From: DASYLJ01 sp964432595
Lineage (GTDB): Bacteria; Desulfobacterota; Binatia; DP-6
Assembly: GCA_964432595.1 (NCBI GenBank)
Contig: CAYSOF010000014.1
Span: forward strand, 108,613-172,612
Direction of reading: 5' to 3'
DNA length: 64,000 nt
A program made the position numbers and the translations under genes. Under the pieces are notes generated by a model that did not search any database, was not told the origin of the DNA, and saw nothing but the letters and a program-made list of their open reading frames with translations. Shown piece by piece: positions 38,097 through 46,499 of the stretch. Each line of letters begins with the position of its first letter. Within the stretch, counting starts at the first letter, position 1.

Positions 38097-38108
38097 GTCG
38101 TCGACGAC
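38097..38108. promoter_or_regulatory. Perfect 12-bp palindrome between divergent glycan operons
   Basis: GTCGTCGACGAC is a perfect palindrome midway between the minus-strand GT4 start (38031) and the plus-strand small gene (38204). An operator that controls both directions is possible, but GC-rich DNA produces such palindromes by chance. Confidence 0.2.
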
Positions 38109-38203
38109 GTCCGGCAGCCGGGCATGTCATAGACGTGACACGCCCCCCGCCAGTGTCGCGCTCCGCTCGTCACCTGCGTCGATTCCGGGTATCGTCCCGG
38201 CGC

Positions 38204-38320
38204 ATGGGGGGAGGAGACGGGCGGCGCAGCGGTAGTCCGATCCTCCGCGTCGCGCTCGCGCTCTGGGCCGCCGCGACGTACGTCATTTACTGGCTGGGGT
38301 ATCTGCGGATCGGCTCGTGA
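38204..38320 (+). CDS. Small membrane protein, 38 residues
   Basis: An ATG at 38204 opens a 38-residue frame with a glycine/basic N-terminus and one membrane helix (LRVALALWAAATYVIYWLGYL). Its stop overlaps by 4 nt (GTGA) the start of the following polytopic glycosyltransferase gene, which is typical of coupled genes here. The role is unknown; it may assist the transferase. Confidence 0.5.
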   Translation: MGGGDGRRSGSPILRVALALWAAATYVIYWLGYLRIGS

Positions 38321-40188
38321 TCGACCTGCTGCTCCTCGTCCCGGTCCTCGCGGCCAGCGCCGCGGCCGGCCTGCTCCTGCTGCGCGTGGCCGGCGCGTTG
38401 CCGCGACCTCCCCACGAGCACCTGCTCGCCGGGCTCGTCACCGGGCTCGGCCTGGCCAGCATGCTGGCCCTGGGATCGGCCTGGGCGGGCATGCTGTCGC
38501 CGTGGCCCTTCGCGATCGCGGCCCTGGCCGCGCTGGCCGCCGGCGGCCCGGCGCTGGTCGCCGCGCTCCGCGCCGTACGCGTCCCACGCGGGGGCGCGGC
38601 CTGGGCGCTGCTCGGGGTGTGCGCGCTCGTCTTCCTCGCCGAGGCACCGACGTGGTTCGCGCCGCCCGTCGGCGGCGACCAGACGAAGTATCACCTCGCC
38701 TACCCGCGCCTGTACGCGCAGGCCGGTGGGCTCGTCGCGACACCGTGGACGTTCTGGGGCCAGCAGCAGTGGCTGCAGAACTTCCTCTACACGATGGCCT
38801 ACGCCGTCCGCGGCGAGGATCTCGCGCGCCTGATGAACGCCGTGAGCGGCGTCCTTGCGGCCGTGGCGCTCGCGACGCTCGTCCGACGGCACTTCGGTCG
38901 CAGCCTCGGCGTCGTCGCCGGCGCGCTCTACTTCACGCTGCCCATCTCGTGGTCGCAGATGGTGCGGTCGGGCGCCGACACCAGCGTCGTCATCTACGCC
39001 GCGCTCGCGGTGAGCGCGTGGCTCGACTGGGCGAAGGGCCAGCGCGACGCCGACCTGCGCCGCACCGGCATCCTGTGCGGCCTCGCCGGCGGCGCGAAGG
39101 TGATGGGCCTGCTGGTGCCGGCGCTGGTCGGCATCGGCATCCTCGTCGTGATGCTGCGCCGGCGGGTCGCCCCGGCCCGCTTCGTCGGCCGCGCGGTGGC
39201 GTTCGGCGCGCTGGCGATCGTCATGCTGTCGCCGTGGTACGTGCGCAACTTCGCCGAGACCGGCGACCCCCTCTACCCCTTCGGCGTGAAGGCCTTCGGC
39301 GGCACCAACTGGAGCGTCGAGGCCGGCGACTACCTCGACCTCTACTACTCGCAGTACCGCGCGAAGGAGGCGGCGCAGCGCCAGGGCGAGCCGTACGCCG
39401 GCTGGGAGGTGGTGAAGTTCCCGTGGGACCTCACCATGCATCCCGAGTCGTTCGAGGACGGCAAGCGCCAGGGCCAGGACGTGAGCCCGTTCGTGTTCGC
39501 GTTCCTGCCGTCGTTGCTGCTCCTGCGCCGCCGACGCTGGGCGGCGGTCACCGTGGCGGCCATCGGCATCGCGTACGGGGCGATCATCGCCGTCGGCGCC
39601 TGGGCACATCCGCGCTACGTGCTGCCCGGCGTGGCGCTGGCGCTCGCCGCGGCCACCCCGGCCGCGCGCGCGCTCTGCGGCCGGCGCGTCTTCGCCGCCG
39701 TCGTGGCGCTCACGATCGCCGGCAATCTCGTGCTCATCTCCCGCATGTTCCGGCCCATGTGGCCCGACCAGGTGCGGGTCGCGCTCGGGCGGATGGCGCC
39801 GGACGCGTTCCTCGGCAAGTTCGCCGACCGCTGGGTCTTCTGGCACCAGGCGAACGACCAGGTCCCGGCCACGGGACGCGTGGTCGTCCTCGAGAAGATT
39901 CCGCACCCCTACTACATCGACAAGCCGTTCGCGCTGCTGAGCTATCTCGAGCAGGGACTCGTGGATTATCGCCAGGTGGGTACGGTGCCGCAGCTCGACG
40001 CCGCGATCCGCGGCCTCGGCGCCTCCCACGTCGCGGTGGAGGAGGAAGGCGCCCAGGCGAACGGCGACCCGTTCGAGGCGCAGGTGACCGCACTCTGGCG
40101 GGCGTATCTGGCCCAGCTCGGCCCGCCGGTGTTGCGCGCCGGCGGCTATGCGCTGTACGCGCTCCCCCGCGATGGCTCGCACGGCTGA
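38317..40188 (+). CDS. Polytopic GT-C type glycosyltransferase
   Basis: A 623-residue membrane protein with about 12 helices. After the first helices, the loop FAPPVGGDQTKYHLAYPRLY is acidic and near the place where GT-C (PMT/ArnT-like) enzymes hold their catalytic acid; GGAKVMGLLVPALVGIGILVV and the C-terminal soluble part after about residue 530 fit the same class. It uses a polyprenyl-phosphate sugar as donor. The GTG start overlaps the small membrane gene. Located in the surface-glycan cluster, upstream of the flippase. Confidence 0.72.
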   Translation: MIDLLLLVPVLAASAAAGLLLLRVAGALPRPPHEHLLAGLVTGLGLASMLALGSAWAGMLSPWPFAIAALAALAAGGPALVAALRAVRVPRGGAAWALLGVCALVFLAEAPTWFAPPVGGDQTKYHLAYPRLYAQAGGLVATPWTFWGQQQWLQNFLYTMAYAVRGEDLARLMNAVSGVLAAVALATLVRRHFGRSLGVVAGALYFTLPISWSQMVRSGADTSVVIYAALAVSAWLDWAKGQRDADLRRTGILCGLAGGAKVMGLLVPALVGIGILVVMLRRRVAPARFVGRAVAFGALAIVMLSPWYVRNFAETGDPLYPFGVKAFGGTNWSVEAGDYLDLYYSQYRAKEAAQRQGEPYAGWEVVKFPWDLTMHPESFEDGKRQGQDVSPFVFAFLPSLLLLRRRRWAAVTVAAIGIAYGAIIAVGAWAHPRYVLPGVALALAAATPAARALCGRRVFAAVVALTIAGNLVLISRMFRPMWPDQVRVALGRMAPDAFLGKFADRWVFWHQANDQVPATGRVVVLEKIPHPYYIDKPFALLSYLEQGLVDYRQVGTVPQLDAAIRGLGASHVAVEEEGAQANGDPFEAQVTALWRAYLAQLGPPVLRAGGYALYALPRDGSHG

Positions 40189-41530
40189 CGAGACGCGCCC
40201 GAAGGGCCAGAAGAAGCCCAAGCGCCGCAACTTCGTCCACGACGCGTTGCAGGTCCTCGGCGGCAACGTCGTCATGACGGTGATCGGCGTCGTCAACGGG
40301 ATCGTCCTCGCCCGCTGGCTCGGGCCGGTGGGCCGGGGGCAGTTCCAGCTCCTGACGGTCCTGCCGATCATGCTGTCGAACTTCGTGAAGCTCGGCATCC
40401 CGCAGGCGAGCGTCTACTTCATGCGCCGCCGCGGCGCCTCGGCGTCCGACGTCGCGTCGAACTCCCTGTGGTTCGCGTTCGTGATGGGCGGCGCCGCGGT
40501 GGGGGTCTGCTGGTACTGGCGCGACTGGCTGCTGACGCGCTTCTTGAAGGAGACGCCGGCCGAGCTCCTCCTGCCGTCGCTCGCGCTGATCCCGTTCGTA
40601 CTGCTCCAGTTCTACCTGCTCGGCGTCGCGCAGGCGCAAGAGCGCTTCCGCGAGTACAACGTCCGGCAGATCGTCCCGAACCTGCTGAGCTTCTTCGGGC
40701 TCGCGATCACGCTGGTGCTGCTGCACATGGGGCTCGTCGGCGCGGTCCTCGTGCAGGTGGTGATCCAGGTGTTCCTGACCGTCTGGATGACGTGGCGCGT
40801 GCACCGCGAGTCGCCGCTGCACCTCCGCTGGAACGGCGAGCTCGCCAAGGGGATGCTGTCGTTCGGCGGCAAGTCGTACATCCAGACGCTCGCCGCGACG
40901 CTGCACCTCCGCCTCGACCAGTTCATCTGCGCGTACTTCCTCGACCCGGCGGACGTCGGCCTCTACGCGATCTCCGTCAACTTCGGCAACCTCCTGATGA
41001 AGGTGCCGGAAGCGACGGGGACCGTGATGTTTCCGCGGCTGGCGGGCTCGTCGGACACGGATGCGCACGCGGCGACGACGCGCGTCTGCCGCCACACGCT
41101 CTTCATCCTGGCGCTCGGCATCGCCGGCTTCGCGATCGGCGGCCCCATCGTCATCCCGCTCTTCTACGGAAGCGACTACAGCGGCGCGATCATGCCGCTG
41201 CTCGTCCTGCTGCCCGGGCTGCTGCTCGCCGCGCTCTACCAGCTGCTCGCGCGCAACTTCACGAGCCGCGGCCGGCAGGAGGTCAACATCATCGCCGCGT
41301 GCCTCGCGCTGTCGTCGAACGTCGGCCTCAACATCCTGATGATCCCGCGCTACGGCATCGTCGGCGCGGCGGCGGCGCACGGCCTGTCCTACGGCCTGGC
41401 GGCGCTCACGCTGCTCGTCGCCTTCGTCCGCGACTCCGGACACTCGGTGAGCGAGACGCTCATCATCCGCCCATCCGAAATCGCCGCGATGATGCGGACG
41501 GCGTGGGGCCTCACGGCGCGGTTGCGCTGA
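40172..41530 (+). CDS. Wzx-like polysaccharide flippase (MVF/PST family)
   Basis: A 452-residue polytopic protein with about 12-14 membrane helices after a basic N-terminus (RPKGQKKPKRRN). The start of the transporter core, VLGGNVVMTVIGVVNGIVLARWLGPVGRG, is typical of Wzx/MurJ-fold flippases, and LDQFICAYFLDPADVGLYAISV matches the family's central helix. It should move the lipid-linked glycan units across the inner membrane. It overlaps the preceding glycosyltransferase gene by 17 nt. No Wzy polymerase could be identified here, although the GT-C protein may take part. Confidence 0.87.
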   Translation: MARTADETRPKGQKKPKRRNFVHDALQVLGGNVVMTVIGVVNGIVLARWLGPVGRGQFQLLTVLPIMLSNFVKLGIPQASVYFMRRRGASASDVASNSLWFAFVMGGAAVGVCWYWRDWLLTRFLKETPAELLLPSLALIPFVLLQFYLLGVAQAQERFREYNVRQIVPNLLSFFGLAITLVLLHMGLVGAVLVQVVIQVFLTVWMTWRVHRESPLHLRWNGELAKGMLSFGGKSYIQTLAATLHLRLDQFICAYFLDPADVGLYAISVNFGNLLMKVPEATGTVMFPRLAGSSDTDAHAATTRVCRHTLFILALGIAGFAIGGPIVIPLFYGSDYSGAIMPLLVLLPGLLLAALYQLLARNFTSRGRQEVNIIAACLALSSNVGLNILMIPRYGIVGAAAAHGLSYGLAALTLLVAFVRDSGHSVSETLIIRPSEIAAMMRTAWGLTARLR

Positions 41531-41556
41531 CCGCGCGTGCGGCGTACTCGCCTCCC

Positions 41557-42063
41557 GTGACCCAGAGCGACGACGCGCCGAAGTACGCGCTCGCCCCGTT
41601 CTTCGGCGAGGGGCGCCGCGAGTTCATCGAGCACATCCCGCACGTGCGCCGGCTCGGGATGGAAGTGCTCTACGTCGGTCCGCACACGGCTCGGGTGAAG
41701 CTGCCGTTCCGCGAGGAGCTGATCGGCGACCCGATCCGCCGCGTCGTCTTCGGCGGCGTCATCACCACGCTGCTCGATCACGCGAGCGGCCTCGCCGTCT
41801 CCGCGAGCCTGCCGGAGTTCCGCGCGATCGCGACCCTGGACCTCCGCATCGACTATCTCCGCGCCGCGGCGCCCGACCGCGACCTGATCGGCGAGTCGAC
41901 CTGCTACAAGGTCACGCACCACGTCGCGTTCATCCGCGCCAGCGCGTGGGAGGATTCGCCCGACGATCCGTTCGCGACGTGCCACGCGAGCTTCATGCTC
42001 GGCGCCAACCCGGCCGAGAACGCGATCGCGCGTGCAATCCGCAAGCAGGACGAGCCGTCGTGA
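41557..42063 (+). CDS. Hotdog-fold thioesterase, PaaI-like (first of a pair)
   Basis: A 168-residue acyl-CoA thioesterase-like protein. The hotdog core is visible as MEVLYVGPHTARVKLPF, then FGGVITTLLDHASGLAV helix and the ATLDLRIDYLRAA strand. The normal HGG motif reads FGG, while the helix Asp is kept. It starts with GTG 26 nt after the flippase stop and overlaps the second thioesterase by 4 nt. Confidence 0.82.
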   Translation: MTQSDDAPKYALAPFFGEGRREFIEHIPHVRRLGMEVLYVGPHTARVKLPFREELIGDPIRRVVFGGVITTLLDHASGLAVSASLPEFRAIATLDLRIDYLRAAAPDRDLIGESTCYKVTHHVAFIRASAWEDSPDDPFATCHASFMLGANPAENAIARAIRKQDEPS

Positions 42064-42449
42064 GGGGCGTCGAAGCGCTGGCACACATCCCGTACGCGCG
42101 CTTTCTCGACGTGCGGGTCGAGGAGGACGCGCAGGGCATCGTCTGCGTCCTTCCCTTCCAGCAGGACCTCGTCGGCAACGTCGTGCTGCCGGCGATCCAC
42201 GGCGGCGTCGTCGGCGCGTTCCTCGAGCTGACGGCGCTCGTGCAGGCGCTCGCCGTCGCCGACAGCGACCGCGTGCCGAAGCCGATCACGTTCAGCGTCG
42301 ACTATCTGCGCTCCGCGGGGCCCCGCGATACGCGCGGACGTGCCGAGGTCGTGAAGCGCGGGCGGCGCATCGCCAACGTCCGCGTGCTCGCCTGGCAGGA
42401 CGACGAAGCCAAGCCGGTCGCCGCGGGCATCGGCAACTTCCTGCTGTAG
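42060..42449 (+). CDS. Hotdog-fold thioesterase, PaaI-like (second of a pair)
   Basis: A 129-residue hotdog protein, shorter than its partner. It keeps the HGG motif (LPAIHGGVVGAFLELTAL) but has Glu instead of the Asp in the helix. The strands VKRGRRIANVRVLAW are typical. Together with the first copy it may form a heteromeric thioesterase with complementary residues. The coupling (GTGA) suggests equal amounts of both. A hairpin terminator follows immediately. Confidence 0.8.
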   Translation: MRGVEALAHIPYARFLDVRVEEDAQGIVCVLPFQQDLVGNVVLPAIHGGVVGAFLELTALVQALAVADSDRVPKPITFSVDYLRSAGPRDTRGRAEVVKRGRRIANVRVLAWQDDEAKPVAAGIGNFLL

Positions 42450-42474
42450 CGAGCCAAGACCATGTCTTGGCTCG
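42450..42474 (+). terminator. Hairpin terminator after the thioesterase pair
   Basis: A perfect 11-bp stem CGAGCCAAGAC / GTCTTGGCTCG with a CAT loop starts 1 nt after the thioesterase stop. This is a strong candidate terminator for the whole flippase-thioesterase transcript, though it lacks a T-run. Confidence 0.6.
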
Positions 42475-42517
42475 GGACGGACGCGAGAGTGAAGCGGTCG
42501 ACTTCGAGCGACCTTCG

Positions 42518-42545
42518 TGCCGCGGCCGGCGAAGCCGGCGCGGCA
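42518..42545 (+). other. Second stem-loop in the leader of the asparaginase gene
   Basis: TGCCGC-GCCGGC and GCCGGCGCGGCA form a 12-bp stem with one bulged G and a GAA loop, ending 19 nt before the asparaginase ATG. A further CGGTCG/CGACCG pair encloses it. It may be part of a mRNA leader that affects translation. Confidence 0.35.
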
Positions 42546-42564
42546 TGCTGCTGCGACCGATAGC

Positions 42565-43431
42565 ATGGGACGCCCATCCATCGTCGTGCATGGGGGCGCG
42601 GGCCGCGACGACGTCGCGACGCGGCCCGCACGGCAGACCGGCGTGCTGCGCGCCGCCGAGATCGGTTGGGCCGTGCTCACTACCAGCGGGAGCGCGATCG
42701 ACGCGGTCGTCGAGGCGGTCGCGGCACTGGAGGACGATCCGGCGTTCAACGCCGGTCTCGGCGCGGTGCTCACCGAGGACGGCACGGTGGAGCTCGACGC
42801 ATCGGTGATGACCGGCGACACGCTAGCGGCGGGCGCGGTGGCGGCCGTCGCCGGCGTGGCGAACCCCGTGCGGCTCGCGCGCGTCGTCCTCGACGAGGGC
42901 CGTGAGGTCTTCCTGGTCGGCCCGCCGGCGACGGACCTCGCGTCGCGCCACGGCTTGCGCGTCGTCGAGCCCGACGCGTTGATCACCGAGGACGCACGAC
43001 GACGCTGGCGCGCGGGACGGCCGGCCGACGGCGAGACGGTGGGCGCCGTCGCGTGCGATGCGCACGGACGCATCGCCGCGGCGACGTCGACGGGCGGCGT
43101 TGCGGGCAAGCGACGCGGCCGGGTCGGCGATTCCGCCGTACTCGGCGCGGGCACCTGGGCGGACGAGCGGACGGCGGCCGGGTCGGCGACCGGCCCGGGC
43201 GAGCTGATCCTCCGTCTCGGCATGACGCGCATGGCGTGCGACCTGGTCGGCGCCGGCGCGACGCCGGACGAGGCGGCGTCGCGCGCGCTCCACGAGCTCG
43301 GCGCGCGCGTCCGCGGCGCCGCGGGTCTGATCCTCGTCGACGCGACGGGGCGTGTGGGCAGCGCGTTCACCACCGAGGGCATGCCGGCCGCGTGGCGCGC
43401 CGACGGCATGCCCGCCGCGGCGCTACGCTGA
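42565..43431 (+). CDS. Ntn-hydrolase L-asparaginase / isoaspartyl peptidase
   Basis: A 288-residue enzyme. The N-terminus RPSIVVHGGAG is the family signature, and the nucleophile Thr158 in GETVGAVACD is the site at which the precursor is cut into alpha and beta chains. GDSAVLGAGTWAD follows as in plant-type asparaginases. It hydrolyses asparagine or isoaspartyl dipeptides. The ATG at 42565 gives the family-typical start. It converges with the MBL hydrolase gene and overlaps its end by 9 nt. Confidence 0.9.
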   Translation: MGRPSIVVHGGAGRDDVATRPARQTGVLRAAEIGWAVLTTSGSAIDAVVEAVAALEDDPAFNAGLGAVLTEDGTVELDASVMTGDTLAAGAVAAVAGVANPVRLARVVLDEGREVFLVGPPATDLASRHGLRVVEPDALITEDARRRWRAGRPADGETVGAVACDAHGRIAAATSTGGVAGKRRGRVGDSAVLGAGTWADERTAAGSATGPGELILRLGMTRMACDLVGAGATPDEAASRALHELGARVRGAAGLILVDATGRVGSAFTTEGMPAAWRADGMPAAALR

Positions 43432-44361
43432 CGCGCGGCGCGCCGTCGCCACCTCGTGCATGCCGGCGAAGATCGCGTTGACGTCGACCGGTGCGTCGAA
43501 CGGCTCGCCGCGGAATTCGCGGTAGGCGCGCGCGACGTTGAAGACGATGCGCTCCGGCTCCGTCCAGCCCGCGTACGGACCGAGGTCGATGCGCTTCGCC
43601 GCCTCGACCTCCGTGCGGCCCGCGTCGAAGTGGCCCTTCGACTCCGCGCGCACGTACTCGAGGTACGCCTTCATCTCGCGCGGCCCCTCGACGCCGCAGA
43701 GCGGCCCGTGGCCCGGCACGACGACGTCCGGCGCGAGCGCGACGATCGCGTCGAGCGCGGCGCCCCACTGCGCGTACGTCCCTTCCCACCCGATCGGCGT
43801 GCAGTTGCGGAAGAGGACGTCGCCCGTGAACACGACCCGCTCCGCCGGCAGATGCACGATGACGTCGCCGATCGTGTGCGCGGGACCGACGTAGATCAGG
43901 TGCACCGCCATGCCGTCGAGGTCGAGCTCGAGCCGATCCTCGATGAGCCGCGACGGCGGCCGCAGCGCGACGCCGGTGAAGTCCCACTCGGCCAGCCGCG
44001 CCGCCAACGCGGCGAGCGCCGGGTTCGCGCTACCGCCCGCCGAGCGCAGCATCTGCATCACCTCCGGCTTCTCCTTCCCGAACGCCTCGGCGCACAGCCG
44101 ATGGCCGATGATCTCGGCCTGCGGGAAGAGCTGGTTGCCCCAGCAGTGGTCGCCGTTGTGGTGCGTGTTCACCACGCGGGTCACCGGCGCGGGATGGACG
44201 CGCGCATACGCGTCGATCAGCTCTCGCGTGTGCGGCAGGTCCCAGAACGTGTCGACGACGAGACCGCCGCCGCGGGCCAGCAGGCCCGAGTTGCTGAACC
44301 CCAGCCCGCGGTCGGGCTGGAGGCAGGCGTGGACGTCGCGGGCGATCTCGCGCAGCTCCAT
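43423..44361 (-). CDS. MBL-fold metallohydrolase (first)
   Basis: A 312-residue metallo-beta-lactamase-fold protein. The metal motif HxHxDH reads THHNGDH at about residue 65, and further ligands are expected in GPAHTIGDV and TGDVLF. The C-terminus contains VVPGHGPLCG. The long form (over 300 residues) resembles the SoxH/cyclase-like hydrolases. Substrate unknown. Divergent from argB with an 78-nt gap. Confidence 0.8.
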   Translation of the reverse strand: MELREIARDVHACLQPDRGLGFSNSGLLARGGGLVVDTFWDLPHTRELIDAYARVHPAPVTRVVNTHHNGDHCWGNQLFPQAEIIGHRLCAEAFGKEKPEVMQMLRSAGGSANPALAALAARLAEWDFTGVALRPPSRLIEDRLELDLDGMAVHLIYVGPAHTIGDVIVHLPAERVVFTGDVLFRNCTPIGWEGTYAQWGAALDAIVALAPDVVVPGHGPLCGVEGPREMKAYLEYVRAESKGHFDAGRTEVEAAKRIDLGPYAGWTEPERIVFNVARAYREFRGEPFDAPVDVNAIFAGMHEVATARRASA

Positions 44362-44439
44362 GCGCGCCCGGTATCACCGTGCTCGACGGGGCGGCAAGTC
44401 ATTGTTGTGCCTAGGGGACCCACGAGGCATAACGCCCGA

Positions 44440-45318
44440 GTGACTCCCATCGAGAAGGCCGACGTCCTCCTCGAGGCGCTGCCCTACATCCGGCGCTTCG
44501 CCGGCAAGGTCCTCGTCGTGAAGTACGGCGGCCATGCCATGGAGAAGGACGAGCTCAAGGACTCGTTCGCGCAGGACGTGGCGCTGCTGAAGTACGTCGG
44601 CATGCATCCCGTCGTCGTGCACGGCGGCGGCCCGCAGATCGACGCCGCCGTCAAGCAGGCCGGCATCACGCCGCGCTTCGTGCGTGGCATGCGCGTCACC
44701 GACACGGCCACGATGGACATCGTCGAGCAGGTGCTGGCCGGCAAGATCAGCGGCGAGATCGTCGCCGATCTCAACCGCCACGGTGCGCGCGCCGTCGGCC
44801 TCTCCGGCAAGGACGGCGAGCTCGTCGTCGCGCGCAAGCGTGGGGGCGGCGACGAAGACCTCGGGCTCGTCGGCGACGTCGTCGGCGTGAACCCCGACGT
44901 CATTCAGGCGCTGCACGCGTTCGTGCCGGTCATCGCGCCCACTGCCGCCGACGCGAGCGGCCAGACCTACAACATCAACGCCGACGTCGTCGCCGGAAAG
45001 ATCGCCGAGGCGCTGCGCGCCGAGAAGCTGATCCTCCTGACGGACGTGGAGGGCGTGAAGGGGCGCGACGGCAAACTCATGCCGACGCTCGGCGCGGACG
45101 AAGCGCTCGACCTGATCGCCGACGGCACGATCGCGTCGGGCATGATCCCGAAGATCGAGTGCTGCATCGAGGCACTGCGCGGCGGCGTCAAGCAGGCGCA
45201 CGTCATCGACGGGCGGGTGCGGCACGCGCTGCTCCTCGAAGTGCTCACCAGCCGCGGCGTCGGTACCGAGGTCGTCGGCGACGTCCGGCGGTCGCGACGG
45301 CGGCTCGCGCGCGCATGA
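44440..45318 (+). CDS. argB: Acetylglutamate kinase
   Basis: A 292-residue enzyme that phosphorylates N-acetylglutamate, the second step of arginine synthesis. The nucleotide loop VLVVKYGGHAM and HGGGPQID are diagnostic; the kinase core ends with the GGVKQAHVIDGR segment and GTEV. The start is a GTG at 44440, just beyond an AT-rich stretch with TTGTTG that may be part of a promoter. It heads the argBDF unit: its stop overlaps argD by 4 nt. The length fits the arginine-insensitive or sensitive class; regulation cannot be read. Confidence 0.95.
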   Translation: MTPIEKADVLLEALPYIRRFAGKVLVVKYGGHAMEKDELKDSFAQDVALLKYVGMHPVVVHGGGPQIDAAVKQAGITPRFVRGMRVTDTATMDIVEQVLAGKISGEIVADLNRHGARAVGLSGKDGELVVARKRGGGDEDLGLVGDVVGVNPDVIQALHAFVPVIAPTAADASGQTYNINADVVAGKIAEALRAEKLILLTDVEGVKGRDGKLMPTLGADEALDLIADGTIASGMIPKIECCIEALRGGVKQAHVIDGRVRHALLLEVLTSRGVGTEVVGDVRRSRRRLARA

Positions 45319-46499
45319 CCAGCGCGCAGATCATCGCGCGGAACCAGGCCCACGAGCTCGGCATCTACGCGCGCTTCCCCGTGGCGTTCGTCCGTGGGCA
45401 GGGCTGCGAGCTGTGGGACGCGGAGGGGAAGCGCTACCTCGACTTCTTCGCCGGCCTCTCCGTCAACAACCTCGGCCACTGCCATCCCGCCGTCGTGGAG
45501 GCGATCCGCGCGCAGGCGGGCACGCTGATGCACGTCTCGAACCTCTACCACTCGGCCCCGTTGGGCGAGGTCGCGACGCTGCTCTGCGAGCACTCGTTCG
45601 CCGAGCGCGTGTTCTTCTGCAACAGCGGCGCCGAGGCCAACGAGGCCGCGATGAAGCTTGCGCGGCGCTGGGGCAGCAGCGACGGCGGCGGCCGCTACGA
45701 GATCCTCGCGACGACCGGCTCGTTCCACGGCCGGACGTTCGGCACGCTCACGGCCACCGGACAGGAAAAGTATCACCAGGGGTTTTTGCCGCTCCTGCCG
45801 GGCGTGCGGCTCGTCGCCTACGACGACGTCGCCGCGGTCGAGGCGGCCATCCGGCCCGAGACCGTCGCCGTCATCGTCGAGCCCATCCAGGGCGAGGGCG
45901 GCGTCGTCGTGCCGAGCCAGGGCTACCTGCGCGGCCTGCGCGAGGTCTGCGATCGCCACCGTCTGCTCCTGATCCTCGACGAGATCCAGACCGGCCTCGG
46001 CCGGACGGGCACGCTCTTCGCGCATCAGCACGCCGGCATCACGCCCGACATCATGACCGTCGCGAAGGCCCTCGGCGGCGGCATCCCCATCGGCGCGATG
46101 TGCACGACCGAGGCGATCGCCACGGTGATGACGCCGGGCTCGCACGGCACCACGTTCGGCGGCAACCTCGTCGCCTGCGCGGCGGCGGCGGCGGCCCTGC
46201 GCGTCATTGCCGATCCGGCGTTCCTCGAGAACGTCGTCGCGATCGGCGCCCACTTCCGCGCCGGCCTCGAGCGGCTGGCGGCGCGGCACCGGCGCATCAC
46301 GGGCGTCCGCGGCCTCGGCCTGATGGCCGCCGCCGTGCTCGACGGGCCGGGCGCCGACGTCGCACGCCGGTGTCTCGATGCCGGCCTCCTGATCAACTGC
46401 ACCGCCGACCGCGTGCTCCGCTTCCTGCCGCCGCTCGTCATCACGACGGCGCAGGTCGACGAGGGCATGGCGGTCCTCGACGAGGCCCTCGCTCAATGA
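45315..46499 (+). CDS. argD: Acetylornithine aminotransferase
   Basis: A 394-residue class-III PLP aminotransferase that converts N-acetylglutamate semialdehyde to N-acetylornithine. Visible motifs: FCNSGAEANEAAMKLAR, the aspartate in LILDEIQTGLGRTG, and the PLP Lys in TVAKALGGGIPIG. It may also serve as N-succinyl-DAP aminotransferase for lysine synthesis, as in E. coli. The ATG overlaps argB and its stop overlaps argF, each by 4 nt. Confidence 0.93.
   Translation: MTSAQIIARNQAHELGIYARFPVAFVRGQGCELWDAEGKRYLDFFAGLSVNNLGHCHPAVVEAIRAQAGTLMHVSNLYHSAPLGEVATLLCEHSFAERVFFCNSGAEANEAAMKLARRWGSSDGGGRYEILATTGSFHGRTFGTLTATGQEKYHQGFLPLLPGVRLVAYDDVAAVEAAIRPETVAVIVEPIQGEGGVVVPSQGYLRGLREVCDRHRLLLILDEIQTGLGRTGTLFAHQHAGITPDIMTVAKALGGGIPIGAMCTTEAIATVMTPGSHGTTFGGNLVACAAAAAALRVIADPAFLENVVAIGAHFRAGLERLAARHRRITGVRGLGLMAAAVLDGPGADVARRCLDAGLLINCTADRVLRFLPPLVITTAQVDEGMAVLDEALAQ

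Noticed and set aside
44402..44433. Possible promoter TTGTTG ... CATAAC before argB
   Set aside because: The spacer of 20 nt is too long and the leader would be almost absent.
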